Assembly: GCA_003342815.1 (NCBI GenBank)
Contig: PTEX01000309.1
Coordinates: 361,177 to 425,176, forward strand
Direction of reading: 5' to 3'
Source: Eudromia elegans
Taxonomy: Eukaryota; Chordata; Aves; Tinamiformes; Tinamidae
Length of the DNA: 64,000 nt
Under the pieces are notes generated by a model. It searched no databases and had not been told where the DNA came from. It saw nothing but the letters and a program-made list of their open reading frames with translations. Position 1 is the first letter of the stretch. Every line of letters begins with the position of its first letter. The position numbers and the translations under genes were made by a program. This document shows positions 11,501-29,700 of this stretch, piece by piece.

Positions 11501-12865
11501 TTAAGAGTGCAACCTCTGGCTCTACCACTATTTTATTTTATTTTATTTTATTTTATTTTATTTTATTTTATTTTATTTTATTTTATTTTATTTTATTTTA
11601 TTTTATTTTATTTTATTTATTAACATGAACAAGTCTCATGTTGCTCCACATCTGATAAATATGAGTGATTGAGTGATAGTGCTGATTTAATTTGATCACT
11701 GAGATCTTTGACCAAAAACAGGTGCCATACATTTTGGTGTTTTCATAGCTAAAAGAGGAATGAATTGTCTTCTGTACATAGATATAGTTACCATCTCTTT
11801 ATATGTGTGCATGTGTGTGTAAAGAAGGGTATTTTTATATATATTCATATACATATACAAATGCAAATACACAAGCATATTATTTCAATGCATAAACAAA
11901 TAAAGAGCATATCTTAAATAGTTTTATTAGTGATTCCTAGTTCTCTGAGCTGCTCCCAATAGACTGCTATTAAAACATTTGCACTGATGTCTTACACAGC
12001 TTGTTTTGTGAAGCTAAGCCTACTAGTTCAACTCATTCCAGGTTGTGCTGGGCCAATTCTTTGACTACCTTTTCCAAAATGCTAGATGGTCTCAAATCTC
12101 TGTGCTTGCTTTCCATACTGTGCCTTTTAAGCCTTCCCACCTGTAGCCCTGAGAGCGCTCGGGGGAGGAGCGGGCGAATGTACTCAGCAATGCATATGGC
12201 ATTTCTTGTGCGTGTGGCGTCTCTCACTCGTACTGCCACCGGGATCTGGACTCCCCGAGACAAGGCGAGCCCTCGTCTGCAGAGCTCAGGCTCTGCGCTT
12301 GCATGTGCCGAGAAAATAGGACGGTGGGATACTCCGTGAACTCACAAAGAATTTATAAATATACCAATATCAACATTTACAAGGGATAATGAAATAAGCA
12401 GTAGAGCATTGAAGTTTTGACTAAAGCTTGATGACTAAATATTACACACAGCAATTAGTATAAAATTGCTTGAGCCCGATACTAAAATTCCCTCCTGAAA
12501 AGGAGATTCCCCCGCTTCCCACTCTTGATATTCCATGCTCTGCTTTCATGCTTACAGTCACTTGGCTTAATGCAGACCCTTGCAATGTGCTCATGAATCC
12601 CTGCTCTCTCCTCTGTGCAAGCAATGCTCCTCTACCTGCTCCTCTTCCTCCTCCTCCTCCTCTTCCTCCCCGTATTTCTAAGAGGGACTCACATGTGGGC
12701 AAGGCCTGCCTTCCTGACTGCGGAGGAGATGGCCTTTATGGCCGTCAGCATGGAGTTGAGCAGCTGCGTCAGCTCCCCCGTAGCTCCTTTCACTCGGCGC
12801 CCCTTTTCCATAACAAACCGCGTGAGCGTCAGCATATCCGTTTCGAAGGGGGTTTTGTCGGACAT
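2440..12865 (-). CDS. FBP2: FBP2, muscle-type fructose-1,6-bisphosphatase (partial: exons 1-5 of 7)
   Basis: The enzyme hydrolyses fructose-1,6-bisphosphate to fructose-6-phosphate plus phosphate in the cytosol, as a Mg-dependent, AMP-inhibited tetramer. In muscle it supports glycogen resynthesis and binds aldolase. Five coding exons are seen at 12865-12693, 9920-9758, 8927-8835, 3732-3592 and 2577-2440. They total 708 nt with matching phases and GT/AG borders, giving 236 codons. The muscle isoform is indicated by the N-terminus [20 protein letters not shown], by [20 protein letters not shown], by TGDEVKKLD (Glu where FBP1 has Gln), by SSYSTCVLV and by the KKKGK basic patch. The metal and substrate motifs TEEN and [10 protein letters not shown] are intact. 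FBP1 lies about 5 kb upstream in the same orientation. The carboxy-terminal exons (VGSM...VYGG and LLYECNP) are absent from 1-2439 and must lie beyond the left edge. An extra Ala sits beside the AMP-binding loop. Identification is firm; the truncation comes from the window edge, not from the gene. Confidence 0.95.
2578..3591 (-). other. FBP2 intron 4
   Basis: The intron is about 1 kb with a GT donor after exon 4 and a TAG acceptor before exon 5. I see no repeat or reading frame of note, only a short A-rich stretch near 3345-3375. Confidence 0.9.
3592..3732 (-). CDS. FBP2: FBP2 exon 4
   Basis: The exon is 141 nt, 47 codons, beginning [17 protein letters not shown] and ending DCFMLDP. It includes the conserved [11 protein letters not shown] segment and the muscle-type [10 protein letters not shown], where FBP1 reads [12 protein letters not shown]. 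The acceptor is ttcctcag/GAA and the donor CCG/gtaaag, both phase 0. Confidence 0.95.
7022..7150 (-). mobile_element. CR1 LINE, 3' fragment
   Basis: About 130 bp in FBP2 intron 3, minus orientation, beginning on the plus strand with the tandem AGAATCA/CATAGAAT repeats that mark the CR1 3' end. The body runs through GGAAAAGACCTTAAAGATCGAG. It is diverged and heavily 5'-truncated, so an old copy. Confidence 0.85.
8280..8720. other. GC-rich, CpG-bearing segment inside FBP2 intron 3
   Basis: About 440 bp stand out from the AT-leaning intron by high GC and frequent CpG, 115 bp from exon 3. Long open frames occur on both strands, as expected of GC-rich DNA, and none resembles a known protein. It could be an internal CpG island, an unannotated noncoding exon, or simply GC-rich intron. 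Confidence 0.4.
8835..8927 (-). CDS. FBP2: FBP2 exon 3 ([10 protein letters not shown] active-site motif)
   Basis: The exon is 93 nt, 31 codons, from [13 protein letters not shown] to FAIYKK, phase 0 at both ends. GKY supplies the Lys and Tyr that contact AMP phosphate and adenine. [10 protein letters not shown] is the inositol-phosphatase superfamily signature, carrying catalytic metal ligands. It has the same length as the FBP1 exon 3. Its borders are tttcag/GGC and AAG/gtaaga. Confidence 0.95.
8928..9757 (-). other. FBP2 intron 2
   Basis: An 830-bp intron with moderately GC-rich sequence and no recognisable repeat. It includes the in-frame alternative donor candidate at 9724. Confidence 0.9.
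9758..9920 (-). CDS. FBP2: FBP2 exon 2 (metal-binding EE motif)
   Basis: The exon is 163 nt: one base finishing the split codon, then 54 codons from [13 protein letters not shown] to TPKDKR. It contains the muscle-specific Glu in TGDEVKKLD, linked in mammals to calcium sensitivity, and the VTEEN acidic pair that binds catalytic metal. The acceptor is ctctag/G. The donor CGG/gtctgt is weak. A second donor, CGG/gtgaca, lies 33 nt further on in the same frame. Confidence 0.94.
11530..11619. repeat. (ATTTT)18 pentanucleotide microsatellite
   Basis: Eighteen uninterrupted copies of ATTTT on the plus strand, AAAAT in the sense of FBP2, inside FBP2 intron 1. The length of pure repeat suggests an actively mutating locus. 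It opens a plus-strand frame rich in Phe-Ile-Leu-Tyr that is an artefact. Confidence 0.98.
12633..12672. repeat. (TCC)n / purine-strand GGA tract at start of FBP2 intron 1
   Basis: A CTC/TCC-rich tract on the plus strand reads as a GGA-rich run on the FBP2 transcript. It begins about 20 nt after the exon 1 donor. G-runs placed like this are often intronic splicing enhancers in vertebrates; that role is inferred here. Confidence 0.7.
12693..12865 (-). CDS. FBP2: FBP2 exon 1 (start codon, AMP-site helix)
   Basis: The coding part of exon 1 is 173 nt (57 codons plus two bases). The ATG at 12865-12863 is chosen because the frame matches known FBP2 from its first residue. The donor reads CAT/gtgagt, so the split Met codon is completed by the first base of exon 2. 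The segment carries the regulatory N-terminal helix and the AMP-binding TGELT. The preceding residues read K-G-A-T-G-E where mammals have K-G-T-G-E, so this copy is one residue longer than human FBP2 here (codon GCT at 12784-12782). Confidence 0.95.
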
Positions 12866-13260
12866 TTTCACTGCGTACACGGCTTCTCCTCTCCTCGCCC
12901 GCACAGGTTGCTTCCTTGCCGTGCTGCGCTCCCAAATAGCTCTCTCTATATTAAGGAGAAGCTGTTGGCTCTGTTGCAGGTCTGTGTTTATTAAAGCGTC
13001 CCCCAGACCATGTGATTGATGCCTGGAATAGCTGCGCCCAGCCCGGCTCCTCTGGGAGCCACAAAGCCACCCGAGACGGTGAACACCTCCTCTCTGCCAC
13101 CCTCGCCTGTGGCAAAGTCAGAGATGTGCACACCTAGTCATACACTGGAGCAGCGCTTCGGCACGCCAAGTTCTGCTCGCGGAGCTCCTGCCCTTGGTCC
13201 CCTCCCTCTCGAGCGGGTCCTTCCTTCCCCTTCCGGCCTCCTCCGAGGATGCTGAGCACG
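12866..13260 (-). promoter_or_regulatory. FBP2: FBP2 promoter region
   Basis: The sequence upstream of the FBP2 start is GC-rich out to about 13260. On the minus strand a weak TATA-like TAATATA lies at 12953-12947, about 80 bp before the ATG, followed by a pyrimidine- and purine-mixed leader. Whether the TATA-like sequence is used cannot be judged from the sequence alone. Nothing here obviously encodes protein apart from frames antisense to exon 1. Confidence 0.45.
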
Positions 13261-16200
13261 GGGATCCACAAAGCGCCTGGCGCCTCTCAGGGGGATCGAT
13301 CAAAGCAGCAGGGTGGCAGGTTGGGCAGGTTACGGGTGCTTTCAGCTGAGCATCAGGCTTAAATCACTGCCTGTCTCTGGACTGAGAGCATTAAACCGCC
13401 CAACAGTTGTGTGGGAGTATGGAAAATGTGTTAGTTAGGAGTAGGTTTGCCTGTGCTTGAGGTTTTTTGCATGATAAGTTTGCAAAAGGAGTGCACCGAG
13501 CACCCAGACATGCATTTATTAAAGGTCTTTAATGTTGCCAGGTAGTCTGCCACAGTTCCACTTTGGTGATTTTCATTCCTAGTCTGGGCCACTTGTAATG
13601 TTACAGTGCCTGTGGAGATGAGAAGCACTAGTGAGCTCTGGCTTGATTGGTTACTATGTAATTATCTCCTCAATAACTTACAAATTAAGCTTATCTGATT
13701 TAAGCATGTCTGTGTCGTAACTCACAAAATGAAGTTTTAAGGCAGCTTTGTTGCAGGGGTGCAACATCTAAGTATAGGTATATCTTATTTTGCAGTTCTG
13801 CTACATGTCAATTTCCCCTGTTCATTTCCCTTACGAGCAACACAGTTGGATCCCATAATAGTAATGTGAAGGCAGATATGACCCTAAGAGAACTAGGTAC
13901 ATGTGATCTGCAACACTGAAGTTACAAATTTTAATTGCAGCATTACCTTCCCACTCAGATGAGATAAAAAGAACAACTGGACACTGCATTCTTCATTTTA
14001 CCTGTTAGCAGTGCTGTCTTCTTTTTAAACTAAAGATCTGGAAAACCCAAAAATAAAGCAAGAAAATCTGAAGCCAAAGCAGAAAAGCTTTATTGTCATT
14101 GTTTATTTAAGACAGGCTGCTGGGCTAAAGTCATGCCAGGAAGAAAACAAGCCAAATGCAATTCTGAAATTTTTATCTACCTGTGTTTTTGCAGCATAGA
14201 CAAAGATTTCTGATGTTCTTTCACATTCTCTTTCCCACCTTTCATGTTTATTTGGATTCCTGTGAAAGCCTTCTCTTTTTCACCGACGAATTGTACCTAC
14301 AGATTTATAAGGGTCTTTGAGCATAAAGTTTTTGTACTTTGAAATCTGCCCTAAGAACAGGTCTCAAAGGCCAACAGCACTGAACACTGCTAAGAGGCAG
14401 AAAGCCATGGTTCCGCGCTGTGTCGTGTGTGCTTATCTCTGGGGTGTTCTTCATGATGTGCTTCCTAAGCAGGAGGACCTGCTGGCACACTGTTCCTAAG
14501 GTGGCACAGCAGGCAAATTTTGCAATCTGTCCTCTAAGCCAGTGTGGGAAGAAGAAAATGTTCTTGAATATTCTTCTTGTGTGTTCATTTCTTTCTTTCT
14601 TTCTTAACACTGTGATGAAAATCCCTGATATAACTGGGAACATGGGAAAAATAATCTGGAGCGCACCTTGCCAGGTTAGAACACTTTCTTTACAAAGACA
14701 TGGTATGAAAACTTACAGTACCACACAGTGAAGCAATTAATACGAGCATGGGACAAAGTTTGCATTGTATGTGCAATCTGAGCTCTCCTGGCTTCACATG
14801 AAGTACATTACATTCTGCACATTATTTCATTGCTGTAGCAATTCTCAGCCCAACCTCTGCTAAAATGCTTTTAATGTGCAATCTGTGTTTTGTGTGATTC
14901 GGATGTCCAATCAATTTAGCAAATAAGAGATGAAGTGGAGGAGGCTGTGGCTTCTAGCATTTGTTAAAAAATATCACGTGGAGAACTTATTTACTGTTTA
15001 ATCCAAGTGCTCTTTTACACTGGCCAAAAAGACAAAGTCCAGATCTGCTGGTAACATAAAGCTTGTTTTGCAGACCCCTACTATTAAAACTGTATATTTA
15101 AAACTATTTAAATGGGGATAGAAGAAGAAATAAGATTGTTTCAAAATGTGTGAATATTCTTTATGTCTGGAGTACCATTGAGTAAAAAAAGAAAATTAAT
15201 TTGACAGATCTGTAGGAGATTTGTCCACTGATGTATACCATAATGACTACATAGGAGTTCTCAGGAGTGATTCATATTTCCATTGGCATATAGGCTAGCC
15301 CTGGGCCTTAAAGGTGACACGTCTTCTAAATCTGCATCTAAATGCTAGTTGTTTGAATGGCGCTGTCTGAAATTAGAGCTGCTGACCTTTCACCAAATGC
15401 CATAGTTCAGCATCTGAGCAGAATGGTTGGTAATACTGCAATTGGAGCCGAAGATGGACACGGTGACCACTTTAATAGATGTAGCTGGTCCTGGAAATGG
15501 AATTATTGAATCCCTACTGGACAATTTTCCCTGCAAGTGGTTACTTGGATTACAAGGATTGCTTTCAAGTGAAATATAGACATGACAGATAAAAACCCTG
15601 CTTGTAATGTAAGTGTGCTAACTATAAAATGCCAATCTACAGGCAAAATCAAAACATGAAAAACAACTGGTAAACACAGGCAGTGTTGCCTTCCTTTCTA
15701 TAACCTTTATCTGCTGCCAGTGCATGGTCTTAAATATAAATATATACTGCCCAGGGATTCCCAAGGCTGCTGAGGGCAAAATACAGCCAGGGAAGTACTT
15801 TGAGTAGGTGAAGTGTCCAATATCAGTACTTCTTGACTGCTGTTACCTTGTGTTGACGGATTGGTGAGGCCCTGTAGGTAAACTTGAAAGACAAAAGCCA
15901 CAGAAAAGCTGGGACAGCCTCTGACCATGTTCTACTTGTGTAAGAAATTAAAAAGTGCACCTAGGTGTGGCCCTGGAGACAGATTGAATTAAATATTTAA
16001 AATCTAGTAGGTTAGACATGGCTGAACTAACTTTCAGCCGTGTGCTTTACTCTTGGAATAGCATCTGGGACCTCAGAGAGACTGAGAGCCATTCTTCACG
16101 TGCATTGGTGAGCATGGTCCTGTTAGAGCATCACTGACTCTGCTGGATCGGCAAAGAGGGAACGGCTCAGGACGGATAAGGCCTGTGGTGCTTCTGGGAG

Positions 16201-17723
16201 ACCTCCCAGTGTGCGAGGCAGGACACTCCTTACAGCTTTGGTCTTCATCAGAAACGGAGGACTTGCTCTTTCTTTCAAAATCACAATGAAAAGGGAAAGC
16301 AGCTGTGCGGATGACATTCTTTCCAATACGGAAGCGAGGGCTTGGCTGAGTCTGGTGGTCAGGCACTTACGAGGACAGAGAAACAGCTCTGGACCTGACA
16401 AGCTGTGAGGAAGAGCCCAGGCCACAGGGGTCCCCATGGCAGCTGATTCGTCTGCCCATGGACCCCGAGGCCGCTCCCACCTAACAACACCGTGATGGGC
16501 TGGCGTTAGTAAACATGGTTCTTCCATACCTTCCACCTCCAAGTAGAGTGGAGCCGAGTGGAGATTTTCAGGATTGTCCAAATCCTGGTCCGTCGTTCAA
16601 ATGGGTCAACCCCCCAGGACTCCTGTCTTGCCTAATAGGGTCTCATGCTGCCTGTTCTGCAGAGGGTGCCCTCTTGCCCCTCTCAGAAGCCTCCTCCCTT
16701 ATCTCTTTGGAGATCACACCTGTTTACACTCATTTAAGGCTTGACTGAAAAACACCCCAAATTTGCTTGATTTTAGAACAGAGCCTTTGAGCGCGAGCCC
16801 TCACCAGAGCATACCTTCATGCCACTGCCTCTACGTCCCTCCCATCCACACCCTCATTTCTTGTTTCACATGAAGAACCAAGCTCAGACAAGCTATCTGC
16901 GTAAAATACACAGGAATGTAAATCCTCAGATAGGCAGGTTTATGGCTCATTGTACATGAAGTCAGCAGCACCTGGGTGCGTGAGCAGCTGAGTTTAGCTC
17001 AGCAGTTAAAGCCACATGTGCCTTTCTTCAAGTCTGGCAAAGGCAAGGGGAACTCTTGGCAGATTTGGACTGATGCCCCTGTGAACTACAGCCATAAACT
17101 GTACCCAAACAGGTGGAAAGTCCTTGTAGCTCTCAGGCACTAATGCCATGTTCCCACCAGCATGCTCTGAATCAGCATATTAAATGTCAGCATGCTCTGT
17201 GTGAATCTTCACCACTTCTTTCTGCTTGAGTAGCACGATCTTTCATTTCTGTGGTAACCCAAGATGACACAAAGAACATCTGGTGGGGGTAGCCTTGCTA
17301 AGAAAACAGAAACTCTTCTTTTTCACTAGGCAAGCAAGCTAATTTCTGGCAAAGGTAGCCAATCTCATCATAGAAAAATGTTTACATGTTCTCCCTATCC
17401 AATTCAAAATTTCAGAAATACTAATTCTTAGTAAGGCCCAGACTGAAAAGCAGTGAGAAGCTTCCAGGGTAGAGAAACAATGTGTGAAGGTATCTACACT
17501 GGTACTTACAGTTGCTGCATATGAACAAGAGATTGGTCTAGCAAAGATCACTCAATGCAAAAGGCTAAGGAGCCTTCCCACTAATTTTTTTAGGAAAGAT
17601 GGAATCATCTGAATCTGCAGCTAATACCTGATTGCAACACACTGTTTGCTTGTAGCACAGTGGCTTTTGTGTAATTGCAAATTGTAAATGAAAAAGCAAA
17701 AATATTTTTCCTTTGCTTTCACT

Positions 17724-17729
17724 TTTAAT
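17724..17729 (-). terminator. FBP1: possible FBP1 poly(A) signal ATTAAA
   Basis: ATTAAA on the minus strand lies about 190 bases after the FBP1 stop codon. It is the nearest standard hexamer variant I noticed, so it is a candidate cleavage signal. A more distal site is equally possible. Confidence 0.3.
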
Positions 17730-17916
17730 GCATCTGTTAATGCCTTTCATTGCACAGTGAAATTACACAAGATTTCCCTTTAAAAAATATTATGAAAATA
17801 TGGCTCACTTGCTCTCCTTCTGCAGAGCTCTGATAGTTCAGTCTTACAGTATTGCACAGTGTATTCTTTGGTTCAGCAGTAAGGCATTTCTTCCTATCTA
17901 TATGATCCCCACAGCT

Positions 17917-26627
<8,711 letters not shown>

Positions 26628-26770
26628 GGTGCCGCCGCCGCCGCTGCCGGTGCCGCGGGACGAGTGGCCCCCGCGGCCGCCGCCGCCAGCAGCCCGTGCT
26701 GGGGCGGGGAGGGGGCGGGGCCTCGGCAAGCCCCGCCCCTCCGCGCCGCGGGATGGTGGAGAAGGACGTA
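26628..26770 (-). promoter_or_regulatory. FBP1: FBP1 CpG-island promoter and 5' leader with GC boxes
   Basis: Directly upstream of the FBP1 start codon the sequence is very GC- and CpG-rich, and the richness continues through exon 1 to about 26380. It carries a GCC triplet run at 26629-26645 and several Sp1-type GC boxes (GGGGCGGGG forms) at 26702-26739. Two of these form a perfect 10-bp inverted repeat with an 8-bp spacer (26712-26721 and 26730-26739). No TATA box is seen. A GC-box promoter with dispersed start sites is the likely reading. Confidence 0.75.
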
Positions 26771-29700
26771 AAAAAAGGGAAAAAACGGGGCTGGATGTGA
26801 TCATAAAAATGCCAATAGGATGTGGATTTTCCTTTGGCTGCCATGTAGATTTATCATATTAGCTATCATTTAGGGTCTGCATTATTCAACGAGATGAACT
26901 CAATCTTCACACTTTTTCAGATGTTCAGATGTTTCAATTACTTTTTGGTAAATGATTAGGATGATCCCAGTCTCAAATCCCAAAACCCAAACAGAAAACC
27001 AAAATTGTTCCAAATGCTGGGAAAAAAAATCCATCATTTGGCCAGAATATTTTATGTCTTTTTCAAGAAGAAAAAAAAACCCATAAAAAGTTACATGCTT
27101 CTTAACTTGCAGAGTATACAGAAACACACTGTATGTTCCCACATTAATGCTTACCTCACAGGAATGTGTAAATTCCTAGTTAGCCTAACTGAGGCATGCC
27201 TCAATTCTGAAAGTACTCTCAATTCTGAAAATATTGATTGTCAGTAGCCATAATGCTCTTTGCAATGGGATATTTTAGTCCTTGATAGGTGGAGAATTTC
27301 AAAAGGTTTCCAGAGATGGAAGCTGATTTGGGAAAATCTACCAAGGATTACTATTAGCTCTTTTGTTAGTTTAAATAATGCATTATAGCGTTCCATTGCA
27401 GACATATCAATCAGTACAATAAAGGAAAATGATAACAGACATCTCAGAAAAGTTTGGATGAATGCACTGAGACTGGGCAGAACAGAAGAACCTAGGAATG
27501 TAGGAATCATAGTAACAAAACTGAAACAAACAAACAAAAACACACTTCTGGTTTTGGTCAGGAGCCTACATAATACACCAATAACTTGTAGAAAAGTCTG
27601 CATTTCAAGATAAAATCTTTCACCCACATGACTATTGATATTTCTCAGCTGGATCTTTGCCTTTTTGGAGTGCCTGAGATGAAGTGGGCAAGACTTTTAT
27701 CCCTTCCACTTGCCACATGGAAACCAGGCACAAAGAAGCAGGAGGCAGTTTGAAACAGCAGTCATTTGGAAGTGCGGTGCTTTCCCAGGCAGCTTTTGGG
27801 ACAGGGTCTGCGCCCCATAGCGAGCTCCCTGATGTGGGGACTGGGCTTATCTAGCTCAAACCCTGGCTATCTCAGTTTGTCTGAGCTAACCAGAGACGGC
27901 AATGCAGGCACACTGCGCACGCCGTGTAGGCAGAGGATCACTCTAATCTGCCCTCAAACAGGCAGATGGTGAAGGAGAAAGGTCACTAGCCTTAGCAATG
28001 CTAGCCAGCATTGTGTTTTGGGCTTATTTTTTGCATCATGGTGGATATTTTCACGTATCCTGGGAAAAATGCAAGTAACTGAAGTAAAATGAAAAAGGAG
28101 GCAGGTTTCCTGGAGATTGATTGGCCCTACCCAAAGTGTCACTAGGCCCTGGGAATGCAGAATAAGTTTTTAATATCCTAAACTGCATATGCCACCCTAC
28201 AGCCACCGCACTATGTGGTAACACTAAAACCAGTGTAAGCTCTGCAGCAAGGCCTACCTGTTGTGAACGTTTCTTCTTAGAGATCGATAGTTAAACATTT
28301 ATTGAAAACAAATGTGTGGCATTGGAGAAGAAAGGTCAGTGCTCTCTGATTAAACATTGCCCAAACATTTTGCTTCTGTAAAGACGAAAACACAGCCTTG
28401 TTTGCAACCAGATGACATTCAAATGGGCACAGTTCAGTTACTGAGAACTGTAATCACCCAAAACACACAACTTCTCTGAAAACAGCTTTTATCCCTATAT
28501 ACGTAAAATCCACTTTGTGTAATGATTATGAAAATACAGACCCATACCGAAGATACAGTCCCCACATATTTCACTTCAAAGGTAGATTCAAAAGACAGGT
28601 GAAAAGACGTCGGGAATTTAAAGCCTTTCCCAGAGGCCCTTTGCTCCTGGAGGAGCCGTCGCGGTGGGGACGGAGGCGCTGCTGCTGCCACGGACACATC
28701 CACACCCACGGTTGTGGCTTTTCATGAAGCTGTTCCCTTCTCCTGCAGGAACTTCCTACCGCTCCCGACCCGCCTCGCAGAATGTGCATGGACGACTGTC
28801 ACAGCAAGGCATGTCACACACCGGGACACAGGCACAGACTTCCAAGGCCACTCACTTATGTGTGGAAATTTGTGGAAAAACAAGAATGTTTTCTCAGTGT
28901 GGTAGCTGTGAAAAGTCGTTCATCCGATATTCACACACCAAGTTATTCTGCCAGTTCTGGTGAATTCTGCTCAGGTCAGTACTCAGAGCAGAACCGTATA
29001 GACAGCTTGGCAATATTCCATGCGGGAATTCTCCCACAGGGCTCCATGTGCTGCCCTCCTGTGGCAGTTGCATATCGCAGCGTTTTTAGTGGTTTGTCCT
29101 GGGACTGGGGACCTGGGAGGAACAAAACCTCGCTATGTTGCTCTGATGAAGACAACGGTCTGCTCGAGCCTTTAACATCATTTTGCTTGGCATGATTTAT
29201 ATGAACGGCATTGCTGAAGTTCAGCCGCGAAGCTTTTGCTCGGGCTTTTATTCAGCTCTGCTAAGTTTAACTCTGCTTTGGTTCAGTTCAGGATTTCCAG
29301 ACAATTTCAAACATTTTTCAGAACATTGAACGTATTTTTTCCCAAGTTCCAGCTCATTTTTATTCTGTAAAGGTATTTCTAGCATAATTTGCAGTGTGAT
29401 GAGAGTCTGATTTGCATCTGTTACATTAGAGAGGTCCAAACTATAGAGTACACTAGAGGAACGGAGCATGATATTTATGACATATTTATCTATGCCTCTG
29501 AAAAACATGGCCAATAAGGGAGGATGAATGACTGTTTACAAGGTTATTCCCTGCTGTTCTTAAACAAATACATTCTGTTTTATGCCTAAGATGCTGGTAG
29601 TAAAACTATTAAAATGACTCCTAGCCTTTACATTTTTAAACATTAATTTTATTTGGTATTTACAGAGTTTGTCACAGTGCTTAAATTTTAAAAGAACATT

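Larger units (their letters stand above)
9921..12692 (-). other. FBP2 intron 1
   Basis: A 2.8-kb intron holding the (ATTTT)18 microsatellite. A 168-codon minus-strand frame at 10041-10547 and a 76-codon one at 12033-12263 have no recognisable homology. The first ends in low-complexity Gly/Pro and does not resemble a domain. Confidence 0.85.
12866..17916. other. FBP1-FBP2 intergenic spacer (about 5 kb)
   Basis: Between the FBP1 stop and the FBP2 start. The right end will include the FBP1 3' untranslated region and the left end the FBP2 promoter. I find no other gene, tRNA or interspersed repeat in it. Confidence 0.8.

Noticed and set aside
11308-11628. 106-codon plus-strand frame
   Set aside because: Its second half is the ATTTT microsatellite translated as Phe-Ile-Leu-Phe-Tyr.
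12033-12263. 76-codon minus-strand frame ending [17 protein letters not shown]
   Set aside because: The end looks protein-like, but nothing else supports it and I could not place it in any family. It was left out as likely chance.
12470-13019. Plus-strand frames of 134-174 codons over FBP2 exon 1
   Set aside because: They are antisense to exon 1, and part is the CTC repeat translated as Leu/Pro.
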